DNA from: Synechococcus sp. WH 8020
Lineage (GTDB): Bacteria > Cyanobacteriota > Cyanobacteriia > PCC-6307 > Cyanobiaceae
Assembly (NCBI RefSeq): GCF_001040845.1
Contig: NZ_CP011941.1
Location: 1,084,645 to 1,148,644, forward strand
Reading direction: 5' to 3'
Length of the DNA: 64,000 nt
A model generated the notes under the pieces. That model made no database searches. It worked only from the letters and a program-made list of their open reading frames with translations, and had not been told where the DNA came from. How positions within the stretch are numbered: position 1 is the stretch's first letter; every line of letters starts with the position of its first letter. The translations under genes were made by a program, and so were the position numbers. This document shows positions 36,257 to 44,652 of this stretch, piece by piece.

Positions 36257-36541
36257 TCAGAGTCTCTCGATCTCTCGATTGATCTCCGCTTCACTAAACG
36301 AGTGACGATGGGGATGAGTGATTTTCCAGCCTTGAATCAAGAGTGCGATCCCCCAGCCGAAGAGAGGGTAGATCGGCCAGAAAAATCCAAATCCAGTTAA
36401 AGACCACACCACAATCAAAAGACCATTGACCCAGAGGTAATTGATCACCTGATGGCGATAGGCCCTCTTGCGGCTGAGACGGCTAATAGCTAGATGACGA
36501 GAGTCATGATCGTAATCAAACGTATCTGAAGATCTAGTCAT
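36257..36541 (-). CDS. 2TM-domain protein
   Basis: From ATG 36541, 94 aa with two hydrophobic helices (VINYLWVNGLLIVVWSL and IYPLFGWGIALLIQGW) separated by a short turn and preceded by a KRAYRHQ patch. This resembles the 2TM domain. It lies 16 bases after the outer-membrane protein gene, in the same direction. Role unknown. Confidence 0.7.
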   Translation of the reverse strand: MTRSSDTFDYDHDSRHLAISRLSRKRAYRHQVINYLWVNGLLIVVWSLTGFGFFWPIYPLFGWGIALLIQGWKITHPHRHSFSEAEINREIERL

Positions 36542-36557
36542 TGCAGAGGAATTAAAA

Positions 36558-37496
36558 TTAGAAGCTAAAGCTAACACCCGTACCAATATGATGCTGCCAA
36601 CCTATTCCCCAACCACCTGCTTTGCGCTCATCGGTGCTGTAGATAGGCTCCCAATGAGCAAATAAGACGACTTGGTCATTAATCGGATATTCAAGAGCAA
36701 TTTCTCCACCCCAGTCAGTTCGTTGCGATAGACCTGAATAGTCTCCTGGAGTGTAAAAACGTGGTCCTCCCGTGAGAGTCACATTTAACAAATCAATGTT
36801 GAAGCCAAAACCAAGCCATGTATCAGTGTAATTACCTAAATAGGTTCCGTCACTTTCCCATCCACTACGATTTTCAGCTGAAATAAAGATGCCATCTGCA
36901 ATTGATTCCAGCCCGTCACCCAGTGCAAAATTTAGATCACCATCTCCAAATGCATAAGCTAGTTTGGCGCCAACTTCATGCTTCAGCCCCTTAGTATCTT
37001 CAGCGATACTGGAAGTGACGTAGTAAGGCTTCCAATCAATTGATATAGAGAAACGATCATTGGGCTGATATCTGGCTGCTAAATAAGCTTTTGCATCAAC
37101 CCTTCGAAAGGGTGCACCTGATTCTTCCTCTTCTTCCTCTTCACCTTCTTCCTCAATTTCAACCCTTCCATAAAAGTGCTCCGCTTCCCCGTAAACAGCA
37201 GCAGGTCCGATCAGTGCTTCAATCGCAAAAGCACCATCGTTCTCGAGCCCCCACTCAAAAACACCTCCAAACTGAAGATCAATAGCGTAATGCCTGGGTT
37301 CACCTTCTAGGTTGTCTTCTAGTCCTGCATGACCTTCGATGGTCAGGACGGGCGAAGCTTTAAATTCTCCAGCTTCTAATGATTCACCACCTGCAGCGCC
37401 ATGAGCTCTTACGGCTGTAAAAGATGAAGTAGAAACGACAAGAAATGCAGCCGAAGCACCAATGCGAACGAGTGGTCGAATGAATGATGAAAACAT
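36558..37496 (-). CDS. Outer-membrane beta-barrel protein with acidic loop, in zinc locus
   Basis: This 312-aa protein has a signal peptide, alternating amphipathic strands and a C-terminal aromatic F (GTGVSFSF), as expected for an outer-membrane barrel. Residues 113-125 are almost all Glu, a likely extracellular metal-binding loop. There are also His near residues 32, 56, 69 and 107. It lies 39 bases downstream of znuA and probably shares its Zur-controlled transcript. A role as a zinc porin or sensor is inference. Confidence 0.7.
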   Translation of the reverse strand: MFSSFIRPLVRIGASAAFLVVSTSSFTAVRAHGAAGGESLEAGEFKASPVLTIEGHAGLEDNLEGEPRHYAIDLQFGGVFEWGLENDGAFAIEALIGPAAVYGEAEHFYGRVEIEEEGEEEEEEESGAPFRRVDAKAYLAARYQPNDRFSISIDWKPYYVTSSIAEDTKGLKHEVGAKLAYAFGDGDLNFALGDGLESIADGIFISAENRSGWESDGTYLGNYTDTWLGFGFNIDLLNVTLTGGPRFYTPGDYSGLSQRTDWGGEIALEYPINDQVVLFAHWEPIYSTDERKAGGWGIGWQHHIGTGVSFSF

Positions 37497-37535
37497 GAAA
37501 TTGATGAGATAAGGATGCAATAGAATGAACGCTAA

Positions 37536-38432
37536 TTATCTAATAGAGGACCATTGCTTTTGCAATCTGCTAGCAGCGGCTTCATTACAACTACCACCTT
37601 GAGCCACTACAAAAATACAAACATTGCTCGTAGCTGTTTGCACCAAACTTTTCCCTGGGGCTTGACCATCAGCAAAAAGAGATTGCTTTGCTATTGGAAC
37701 CCCGCTGCTACGACTAATCCGTCGCATCGTTTTAGAGGGAGGAAGTGACTCAGGGAAAATGGCCTTGCTTCCAGATGCTTTGATCGACTTGCTAATCGCT
37801 GACAAGCTGGAGGGTCGCAACGTCCCACCCGTGGTGTAGTCATCCAGAACGGGAAGCTCACGAACGCCGTAACGGTTAGCCAAGAAAGAAAAAGCTCGAT
37901 GACCGGTCACAAGGACGCGCTGCTGTTCTGGAACAGTTGCGACCTGTTGACCAATCCATCCCCCAAGAGAGGCAAGAACGCGATCGGCCTTCGCGCGACG
38001 CTGATCAATCTGAGTCTCACCATTGACATCAAACAGCGGTTTCAAACTCGATGCCACGGTATTAGCCATGGCAATCACATTGGCTGGATCATGCCAAATA
38101 TGGGGATCTTTTAAAGAGTTGTTGGGGACAGCAATATTTCCAACTTTGACAACATTCCCAGGGGTTCTGATTTTATTTAACGCCGGCGTGAGGTTGTACC
38201 CGTTCAAAAGCACAATTTTAGCTTTCGCAAGATTTTGACGATCAGCTGGACGCAACGCCAAGGTGTGGGGATCTGACCCTGGTTTGATCAAACAGATCAC
38301 TTTTGCTTGGTCCCCCACCAAGGTGCGCGTGAGATCGCAAAGGATCCCATCGGCGGCCACCACGGTTGGAGTCGCCACATTGGAAGCCGCAAGCAGGAGA
38401 CTTGCCAACGGTAAGGACGCGGGCAGGGGCAC
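37536..38432 (-). CDS. znuA: Zinc ABC transporter substrate-binding protein
   Basis: This 298-aa cluster A-I (ZnuA/TroA) protein has the expected zinc ligands: His56 (DPHT), His114 in HIWHDP, His178 in TGHRAFSFL and Asp255 in LFADG. The third-ligand His is typical of zinc binders, whereas manganese binders have Glu there. The usual His-rich loop between ligands one and two is absent. The gene is preceded by a Fur/Zur-like palindrome at 38457-38471. It is downstream of znuCB, but the box suggests an extra promoter. Confidence 0.9.
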   Translation of the reverse strand: MPLPASLPLASLLLAASNVATPTVVAADGILCDLTRTLVGDQAKVICLIKPGSDPHTLALRPADRQNLAKAKIVLLNGYNLTPALNKIRTPGNVVKVGNIAVPNNSLKDPHIWHDPANVIAMANTVASSLKPLFDVNGETQIDQRRAKADRVLASLGGWIGQQVATVPEQQRVLVTGHRAFSFLANRYGVRELPVLDDYTTGGTLRPSSLSAISKSIKASGSKAIFPESLPPSKTMRRISRSSGVPIAKQSLFADGQAPGKSLVQTATSNVCIFVVAQGGSCNEAAASRLQKQWSSIR

Positions 38433-38456
38433 TTAAGAAGGATGAATTCATCGGAA

Positions 38457-38471
38457 CGATAATCATTCTCA
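38457..38471 (-). promoter_or_regulatory. Zur-box-like palindrome upstream of znuA
   Basis: On the minus strand the 15 bases TGAGAATGATTATCG agree at 13 positions with the Fur-family zinc box form TGATAATnATTATCA. It lies 25 bases before the znuA start. A Zur repressor itself is not encoded in this window unless the Fur-type protein at 22135 serves that role. Confidence 0.7.
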
Positions 38472-38480
38472 AATATTTGT

Positions 38481-39263
38481 CTAGGTCTTTCTCCAGGCCA
38501 ATGGGCAAAGCAAGACAACGCACGCCACGCCGATTAACGGTCCTGGCGGGAGATTAAGAGGCAAGGCCAAAAGGAAACCTCCGCCACTCAGGGCCAAACC
38601 CACCACAGCTGCCTGGACCATCGCCGCTCGAAGACTTCTCACCCGACGAAGCCCTGGAAGAACGGGAGCACACAGCAAACCAATCACCAAAATCACTCCC
38701 ACTGCTGCCATTGCACTAACAATCACCACAGCCGTTACCGCAGATAGGGCAAGCCGTAGACCTCGCACTGGTAATCCCGCCGCCGCCGCACCCTCTGGAT
38801 CAACGCCCAAATAGACAAGCTGCCGATAGCGAGTACCAAGAAGCAAAGCCACAGCAAGGCAAGCAAACATCACCCGACCCACGTCGAGCCAACCCACCGT
38901 GAGCAAGTCACCAAACAGCAAGGCCTCGAGGTCCAGGCGCAAACTCAGCAAGGGGATGAGCAAGACTCCGAGCCCAAGAAAACCAGCGAGCACGGTATTG
39001 ATGACAGCTTCCTCATTCAGCTTCGAGCTTCGCTGCAATCGTTCCGCCAATAGAGAACCAAGAATGCCGCTGATCACGCCCCCCACTGCTGGGTCAAAAC
39101 CAAAGGCCACCGATAATGCCAATCCTGGAAGCACGGCATGGGAAATGAGGTTGGCCTGAAGAACGCGGCGCTGGGTGACTAAGAGAGTCCCTGTGACAGG
39201 ACACAAAATCCCCACCAAAAGTGCCATCAACAGAGGCAACAACCAAAAAACGATCTCATCCAC
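38481..39263 (-). CDS. znuB: Zinc ABC transporter permease
   Basis: This 260-aa ABC-3 family permease has about eight hydrophobic helices. Family marks include VTQRRVLQANLISHAVLPGLALS near the N-terminus and NTVLAGFLGLGVLL. It forms the channel for the zinc importer with ZnuC and ZnuA. It overlaps znuC by eight bases. Downstream, 48 bases separate it from znuA. Confidence 0.92.
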   Translation of the reverse strand: MDEIVFWLLPLLMALLVGILCPVTGTLLVTQRRVLQANLISHAVLPGLALSVAFGFDPAVGGVISGILGSLLAERLQRSSKLNEEAVINTVLAGFLGLGVLLIPLLSLRLDLEALLFGDLLTVGWLDVGRVMFACLAVALLLGTRYRQLVYLGVDPEGAAAAGLPVRGLRLALSAVTAVVIVSAMAAVGVILVIGLLCAPVLPGLRRVRSLRAAMVQAAVVGLALSGGGFLLALPLNLPPGPLIGVACVVLLCPLAWRKT

Positions 39264-40008
39264 AGTGATGATTTCCCGGATTGACCAAACCTTTGAGAGC
39301 GCGTCTCACCTCAGCAGGAGGGCCATCCGCAAGAACCCGCCGATCAACCACGATGACGCGGTCGTAGGAATCAAGCGCCTCCCCCCAGTCATGACTGCTC
39401 ACCAGCAAGGTATGCCCGGTATCAGCCAACTGCCGCATCAGCAGTAAAAGCTGATCCCTGGAAGGAGGATCGATCGCCGCACAGGGTTCATCGAGAAGAA
39501 GCATGCGAGAGGGTTGAACAAGCGAACGGGCCAGCAATGCACGTTGCTGTTGTCCACCCGAAAGAGCATCAAGGCGTCTGTTCGCAAGATCAGCAATCCC
39601 AACACGTTGCAATGCTGCCTCCCGATCGCAACATCCAAAAGAGCGGCTATTCATCAAGCCAAGATCAACAAGATCACGCACGCTGATGGGGAACGACCAA
39701 TCAATCCGACTGCGCTGAGGCATCAACACCACCCGTTCACGACATGTCTCGATCGGATCCCCATCGCAGTAAACCGAGCCACTTGAAGGATGCAGTTGCC
39801 CCTGAAGTACATGCAGAAGTGTGGATTTACCGGCTCCATTCGCACCAACAAGCGCCGTCAATGTGCCTGAATGCAGCTTCAGTGAGACGTTTTCAAGCAC
39901 GACGCGATCGCCGTACTGCACATCGACACCCTCTGCTCTCAGGACTGGCTCTTTCAAGATCGAACCGTCAAGTTGGCTCAACCTATCGACGGACCTGATG
40001 AAATTCAT
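39256..40008 (-). CDS. znuC: Zinc ABC transporter ATP-binding protein
   Basis: The 250-aa ATPase has Walker A GANGAGKST, the signature LSGGQQQR, Walker B MLLLDEP and the switch His (SSHDWGE). It powers the ZnuB channel. The start was set at ATG 40008. A longer frame to 40089 overlaps the upstream gene by 107 bases and has no ABC features. The chosen start still overlaps by 26 bases, showing tight packing. Confidence 0.9.
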   Translation of the reverse strand: MNFIRSVDRLSQLDGSILKEPVLRAEGVDVQYGDRVVLENVSLKLHSGTLTALVGANGAGKSTLLHVLQGQLHPSSGSVYCDGDPIETCRERVVLMPQRSRIDWSFPISVRDLVDLGLMNSRSFGCCDREAALQRVGIADLANRRLDALSGGQQQRALLARSLVQPSRMLLLDEPCAAIDPPSRDQLLLLMRQLADTGHTLLVSSHDWGEALDSYDRVIVVDRRVLADGPPAEVRRALKGLVNPGNHHCG

Positions 40009-41371
40009 CCAAGTCACCACCGGCCGGTAACCATCGTGCCAAGACAACTTGAGGCTTAAGAAGCTCAAACTCCAAACTGCTGCCATCAATTAGGGCAGCT
40101 CGGCGTTTGGCACCATCCCCATCTGTCATCACTGTGAGAAGACGATTCGTGGCGGGATCCACATCAAGTACCGCTCCTGAAGCCAAATACCATCCAGGGA
40201 AATACCTGCGCTTAAGCACTGATCCAGAGCTATTCACAAGCAGTAGTTCATCGCGAAGAGTGGGCGATGCATCACGAAGAACAATCCAAATTTTTTCGCC
40301 CCGGTTATCGCAAGCCGTTGCCATGACCCCCTCCTCCCCCAACCAAACCTGGCGTGGGGGCTGTCCAGGAATCACCAGCTCTATCGATCGTCGATAATCA
40401 GGCCAATTCCTTAACAAAACCGCGCGACCGGAGCCAGAACAAAACGACTTAAGTTCCCGACTTCCAGGAAGGCTTTGTGGAGAATTCCCTGTTTTTTTAG
40501 GGTTCATTGGAAGCAGGTCAAGACCTTCATAGGAAGGAACAACCAAGCCACTGCCATCAGGAAGAAGACGGATCGGGCCTGCAACCTCCAGATCGAGGTC
40601 ACGACGCTTGGCATTAGCCGAACGAATCCAGGTTCGGTCACTACCAACTTCAATACCGCCAACTTGCACAAGTAATTCCCCGCGCTGATTACTACTTAAA
40701 TGGGCAAACAAAAGTGATCCAGACGCCAATGATTGGATGGCACCTGGAAGAGGATCTGCCAAACCTTGCGCTTGATCGCTGATCGCCCGAGGACTGAGTT
40801 GGCGGAGCAACACCTCCAGCTTGGATGGATCGTGATCAGTCACGAAAGCAACGCCCTCTCCATTGCCAAGAGGCTCGATCTGAAGAATCCGCTGCTCGAC
40901 AGACGACAACGGCAACCAACTGCCATCCTCACGACGCAATTTCAACTGCTCTCCGTCCTCCTCGACCATCACCGCCAAGAGATAAGAACGAGGGTCCCAC
41001 CAAATGGAACGGTTTGGCAGTGCAAGGCCCCGTTGATCACGCCCGGCAAGAACAAGCTTCTGGGGCGAACGAATCAGGGCACCAGGATCGAGGAGCAAAC
41101 GAAACTGGTCCTGCTGACCAAACCACTGATGGGGCTGATGAGGCAGAAGGCGACTGTTTTCAGCCACCGACTTACGGTCCATCGCCCGACTAAAGCGCAC
41201 ATCAAGAGCTGCAGCGCCTGAACGAATGGATTGAATCGCGACGGATCGCAAACGCGGGGGACGACGCAACAAAATCTGCTGCTGGATCAAAGCGACAAGA
41301 CCCAAGCCCATCAAAGCGATGCTCAAGAGTCGAACCTTGCCAGTGGATGAGCCAAACCCCGTTGAGCTCAT
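39983..41371 (-). CDS. Unknown membrane-anchored beta-rich protein inside the zinc operon
   Basis: This 462-aa protein begins with a single membrane anchor (LLSIALMGLGLVALIQQQILL). The rest is predicted to be beta-rich with repeated strands, e.g. IWWDPRSYLLAVMVEEDG, GSLLFAHLSS, GLVVPSYEGLDLLP and RLLTVMTDGDG, suggesting a propeller. The start codon overlaps the previous gene's stop by four bases and its 3' end overlaps znuC by 26. Genomic context points to metal homeostasis; no function is known to me. Confidence 0.72.
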   Translation of the reverse strand: MSSTGFGSSTGKVRLLSIALMGLGLVALIQQQILLRRPPRLRSVAIQSIRSGAAALDVRFSRAMDRKSVAENSRLLPHQPHQWFGQQDQFRLLLDPGALIRSPQKLVLAGRDQRGLALPNRSIWWDPRSYLLAVMVEEDGEQLKLRREDGSWLPLSSVEQRILQIEPLGNGEGVAFVTDHDPSKLEVLLRQLSPRAISDQAQGLADPLPGAIQSLASGSLLFAHLSSNQRGELLVQVGGIEVGSDRTWIRSANAKRRDLDLEVAGPIRLLPDGSGLVVPSYEGLDLLPMNPKKTGNSPQSLPGSRELKSFCSGSGRAVLLRNWPDYRRSIELVIPGQPPRQVWLGEEGVMATACDNRGEKIWIVLRDASPTLRDELLLVNSSGSVLKRRYFPGWYLASGAVLDVDPATNRLLTVMTDGDGAKRRAALIDGSSLEFELLKPQVVLARWLPAGGDLDEFHQVRR

Positions 41372-42057
41372 GGTTCCAGAGGCCGCTCAGGTCGGGGGAT
41401 GGCTGTAATTGTGCTGGGCTTCACCACATTGATGAGCAGTCCATCCCTCATCTTTGTCGTCATCGTTCCCTCGATCGCCAGCCATTCATCCGGCTTCGGA
41501 TCCGCGGTTGCAGGCCAGTCAATTGGAAGACCAGCAGGAGTTGCATCAGCCAGACAGCACCGCACCGTGAGGCGGGCGAGCTGGGGTTGACTCCCTCGTC
41601 GTTGAAGCACAAAGCCACTAATCCGCACGGGATCTCCTGCATGCAAATTGGGGTCGGGTTGACTGCGCAACAACCGCACCCATTCCGTCAACGTGCGTTG
41701 TTCTGGCGGAAGGAAAAAACTCAATCGCGGCGCCTCAGGCAAATTTTCACTGCGATTCGCTGCCAAATCACTGAAGGAAGGTGATGGGGGAAACAACAAA
41801 ACCAAACAGGCCACCGCGATCGAAATCAGCCAACTCAGAGGCGCTAACGGAGTTTTCAAGCGTGAAGCAAAGCGCAGCTGAACAGCACCGAGCACCATCA
41901 GAACAAATCCAGCAATCGCAACCACCGGGTGGAACAACGCATTGAGAAGCAGATCCAAACGAGCGGACACAGTGCTCCAGACCAAGACCCATCCCCAAAG
42001 CAACAAAACAAGGGGGGGAAGATATCGCGTTTGTCGAATTCGGTTCAGACGTGCCAT
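41368..42057 (-). CDS. TIGR03943-like (YcgQ-type) membrane protein
   Basis: This 229-aa protein has two N-terminal helices (LPPLVLLLWGWVLVWSTV and VVAIAGFVLMVLGAVQL), a third near residue 80, and a C-terminal soluble beta domain (DPVRISGFVLQ, VRCCLADATPAGLPI, WLAIEGTM). This matches the TIGR03943 family, which is commonly paired with the YraQ/DUF318 permease found just upstream here. In other bacteria such pairs sit in zinc-responsive regions. Start at ATG 42057 is four bases after the permease stop. Confidence 0.82.
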   Translation of the reverse strand: MARLNRIRQTRYLPPLVLLLWGWVLVWSTVSARLDLLLNALFHPVVAIAGFVLMVLGAVQLRFASRLKTPLAPLSWLISIAVACLVLLFPPSPSFSDLAANRSENLPEAPRLSFFLPPEQRTLTEWVRLLRSQPDPNLHAGDPVRISGFVLQRRGSQPQLARLTVRCCLADATPAGLPIDWPATADPKPDEWLAIEGTMTTKMRDGLLINVVKPSTITAIPRPERPLEP

Positions 42058-42061
42058 CGCG

Positions 42062-43021
42062 TTACAACAGCACAAGATTGACCCACTGGCCGATCAATAA
42101 AACGAGCAACGAGGCTGCAACTGCGGTGATGGCAATGGCTCGCGTTGAAAGAAGCACAGTGAACAAGCCAGCAAGCTTGAGGTCGACCACTGGACCGAGA
42201 AGCAGAAAGGCCAACAAGGCTCCAGGCGTGACCTGGGCGGCAAAGCCAAGGGCAAGAAATGCATCAACGCTGGAACAGACCGAAACCACCAGTGCCAGAA
42301 GCATGAGAGCTAGCACCGAAACGGTTGGGCCTGAACCCAAAGCCAACAACCAACTGCGCGGCAACCAAGTTTGAACCGCAGCAGCGAGAGCACAACCCAA
42401 CACCAGCAAGGTGAGCAGGCTCAAAAATTCACGCGTGCTGTGTTGCAGCAGCTCCGCAGGGCGAAGCGGAACCGCTTCCAGCCGAGGTTCAGAATCATTG
42501 ATGTTCACTCCAACCAGCCCACTTCGACGTTCAAGCAGTCCCACACGCGAGAGGGGTTGGCTCAGTCTTCGCTCCTCGAGCAAGGCAGACGCCAACAAGC
42601 TGGATTCAGGCAGCAACCCCAAAAGAGCACTGAGCCCGATGGCAATCAGAAAAGCACCCATGGGTCTCCCCCAAAGCAACCAGGTCTGATCAGGGAAAGC
42701 AGCCCAAGTACTGGCTAAGACAATTGGATTGAGAACTGGCGCTGCGAACAAAAAACCAAAACCGGTGCCCAACGGTGCTCCGCTAGCAAGCAGACGTCTG
42801 GCAACTGGAACGTTCCCACATTCACAGGCGGGCAACGCGAAACCGAGCAAGGCTCCAACCACTGGAGCAAGCAGGGGATGGCGTGGCGAACGCTTGATCC
42901 ATGTTGACTGGGGGACAAGCCATCTCGCCAAACCAGCAATCGAAACGCCCAGAAGTAAGAAAGGAAGCGCTTCGATTAACAGACCTTGAAAAATGGCCCA
43001 GCCAGTGGCGAAACGTGTCAT
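42062..43021 (-). CDS. YraQ/DUF318-family permease
   Basis: The 319-aa membrane protein has about eight helices. The signature Cys-containing loop is LGFALPACECGNVPVARRL, and the second half repeats the topology with LALVVSVCSSVDAFLALGFA. In this family the cysteine loop is conserved, and the substrate is unproven but likely a metal or metal complex. ATG 43021 is preferred over the adjacent TTG at 43024. It follows the cytochrome c6 gene by 15 bases. Confidence 0.85.
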   Translation of the reverse strand: MTRFATGWAIFQGLLIEALPFLLLGVSIAGLARWLVPQSTWIKRSPRHPLLAPVVGALLGFALPACECGNVPVARRLLASGAPLGTGFGFLFAAPVLNPIVLASTWAAFPDQTWLLWGRPMGAFLIAIGLSALLGLLPESSLLASALLEERRLSQPLSRVGLLERRSGLVGVNINDSEPRLEAVPLRPAELLQHSTREFLSLLTLLVLGCALAAAVQTWLPRSWLLALGSGPTVSVLALMLLALVVSVCSSVDAFLALGFAAQVTPGALLAFLLLGPVVDLKLAGLFTVLLSTRAIAITAVAASLLVLLIGQWVNLVLL

Positions 43022-43036
43022 CAACGCTTGGAGCAG

Positions 43037-43378
43037 CTAACTCCAGCCATGGCTGGCTTGATCTTCCACGTAGGCCGCAACATCCGCAATTTCATTTTCA
43101 CTCAGCACATCCAAGAATGCAGGCATTGCATTACGCCCATAGGTCACTTGAGCCACAATTCCAGTCTCATGACCGGTGATGTAGTTGGGGAGAAAGGCCT
43201 CAAGGTCGTCCTGCCGCAAAGTCCTCTCACTCTTCACAATATTTCCACCGCCGGCATGGCATGCGGCGCAATTGGTAGTGAAAATCTGACCACCCCTCAC
43301 CGTGTCAGACGCCATTGCACGCAGGGGCATGCTCAAGACCAGCACCAAAGCAAAAGCAACGGAGAGCAAAAAACGCAT
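43037..43378 (-). CDS. Second cytochrome c6, head of the zinc gene run
   Basis: This 113-aa protein is a paralogue of the cytochrome at 34899-35240, with signal peptide (AFALVLVLSMPLRAMA), heme site CAACH and distal Met in GRNAMPAF. The sequence differs in charge (LRQDDLEAFLPNYITGHETG). It is only 15 bases upstream of the YraQ-type permease, so it may be co-transcribed with the zinc uptake genes. A partial Fur-box half (TGAGAATG) lies 23 bases before it. Confidence 0.9.
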   Translation of the reverse strand: MRFLLSVAFALVLVLSMPLRAMASDTVRGGQIFTTNCAACHAGGGNIVKSERTLRQDDLEAFLPNYITGHETGIVAQVTYGRNAMPAFLDVLSENEIADVAAYVEDQASHGWS

Positions 43379-43470
43379 GGTGCCTCATATCAATTGTCAC
43401 CATTCTCAGGAGATCTGAAGCACCGGTGGTGACGTTGCTGCAGATCGTTATGGAATGACTCTGAGAGTGG

Positions 43471-44103
43471 TTAAGCCACCAGTGCAGCCCAAGCGAAAGC
43501 TCCGCCAACACCGATCCAAATCCCTGCAGCAACACGCTTGCCCTGGTCGCCAAGAGCATTCAACAATCGCTTCGAGCCAAGGCTGACAGCTAGAAGCAAG
43601 GCGCCTTGGGCAATCAAAAGGCCTAAGAAGTAAGTGAGGAGAGGCGTGGATTCAGCTCCAACAATCGCCCCACCTAGCAGATACCCATGCAATCCAATCA
43701 CCGGCAGTAAAAGTCCTGCAGGAATGAAATTGAGAGCGATCAAACCCTCAACCAGCAAACTCAGTGAGACGAGCGCCTCACCAGCAGGCTCAAGACTGGT
43801 GGGAAGGGGAAAGAGTTGCATCAAGACCGCGCCTCCAAGGGCGAATGCCAAAAGGGGAAGAATCCAAGCCATTGGGCGCCTAAGTCCGATAAATCCAATT
43901 GCCAGCAGAAAGAGGAGATGGTCAGGGCCGAGCAGGGGGTGGCCAATTCCACTGAGCAATCCCTGCAGCGCATTGATTTCACCTCCTTCCGGCATCGCGA
44001 AGGGGTGGTGGGCAACAGCGGGCCCAGCCGTCGCGAGTAACAACCCAGCTACAGCAAAAACTCCGAGACCGCGAAAGAGTCTGATGATTCGTTTGGACGT
44101 CAA
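43471..44103 (-). CDS. HupE/UreJ-family cobalt/nickel permease, B12-riboswitch controlled
   Basis: This 210-aa protein has a cleavable signal (FAVAGLLLATAGPAVA) then HHPFAMPEGG and the family signature GHPLLGPDH with metal-binding His and Asp, followed by about six helices. HupE proteins import nickel or cobalt. A full cobalamin riboswitch is directly upstream, so cobalt for B12 is the likely substrate. The start is TTG 44103, with GAGGA nine bases before. Nickel for NiFe-SOD or urease is an alternative. Confidence 0.85.
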   Translation of the reverse strand: MTSKRIIRLFRGLGVFAVAGLLLATAGPAVAHHPFAMPEGGEINALQGLLSGIGHPLLGPDHLLFLLAIGFIGLRRPMAWILPLLAFALGGAVLMQLFPLPTSLEPAGEALVSLSLLVEGLIALNFIPAGLLLPVIGLHGYLLGGAIVGAESTPLLTYFLGLLIAQGALLLAVSLGSKRLLNALGDQGKRVAAGIWIGVGGAFAWAALVA

Positions 44104-44130
44104 TGGTCGATCCTCGTCGATTGAACAAAA

Positions 44131-44250
44131 ATCGGCGGGCGTTCTGACTTCTGCTGAAGAGTTTTCAGCAGTTCACAGCTGCGGGACAGCGACGGAATTT
44201 CACCGTTCTTTCCCCGTTACCTCTAGTGACTGAATCCCACTAGAACCGAT
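44131..44250 (-). ncRNA. Cobalamin riboswitch
   Basis: The minus strand reads the conserved core GGTGAAATTCC, then CTGTCCCGCAGCTGTGA, then AAGTCAGAACGCCCGCC, in the right order. P1 closes by ATCGG (44246-44250) with CCGAT (44131-44135). The HupE start follows 27 bases later, near GAGGA, fitting translational control. Class and ligand preference are not resolved. Confidence 0.92.
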
Positions 44251-44274
44251 GAACTGGTTTACGTCAGTTCCAAT

Positions 44275-44559
44275 TCAGTGTCCTGCACTGGAACCGTGGT
44301 TATGAGTGTTGCAAGGCATCCATTTGGCCCCCATCTGATGGGCCCCCTTGCAGTTGAACAAAGTTGCGGCCTCCTCGGCTTCCGCCTTCGTGTCATACAT
44401 CGCTTTGATGGGCTCAGTACCAGGTTTCGCTGGGGAGGGATCCTTCCCCATCGAAAGCAACGTTCTGCTGTGGTCAGAACCGATCTCGTGATGAGCAATT
44501 GCCGGAGTCGTCAAAGCCAGCAAGCTCAAGAGCAGTCCAGCGGATGGGGTGAGACGCAT
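44275..44559 (-). CDS. DUF3721-domain exported small protein
   Basis: The 94-aa product has a signal peptide (LLLSLLALTTPAIA) and a DUF3721 core, MYDTKAEAEEAATLFNC then GAHQMGAKWMPC. His and Cys residues (HHEIGSDH, MPCNTHNHG) could bind metal. It is preceded by a 16-bp palindrome resembling the znuA box. The start was set at ATG 44559. Its function is unknown. Confidence 0.8.
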   Translation of the reverse strand: MRLTPSAGLLLSLLALTTPAIAHHEIGSDHSRTLLSMGKDPSPAKPGTEPIKAMYDTKAEAEEAATLFNCKGAHQMGAKWMPCNTHNHGSSAGH

Positions 44560-44652
44560 CTCAGGTTTGATTGCAACTCTCTGATTTTGATGCATCAGGC
44601 GCCGCTGGACAGGTTCCGCTAAACGCTGGGCTTCGTACGGTGCTGAATGTGA

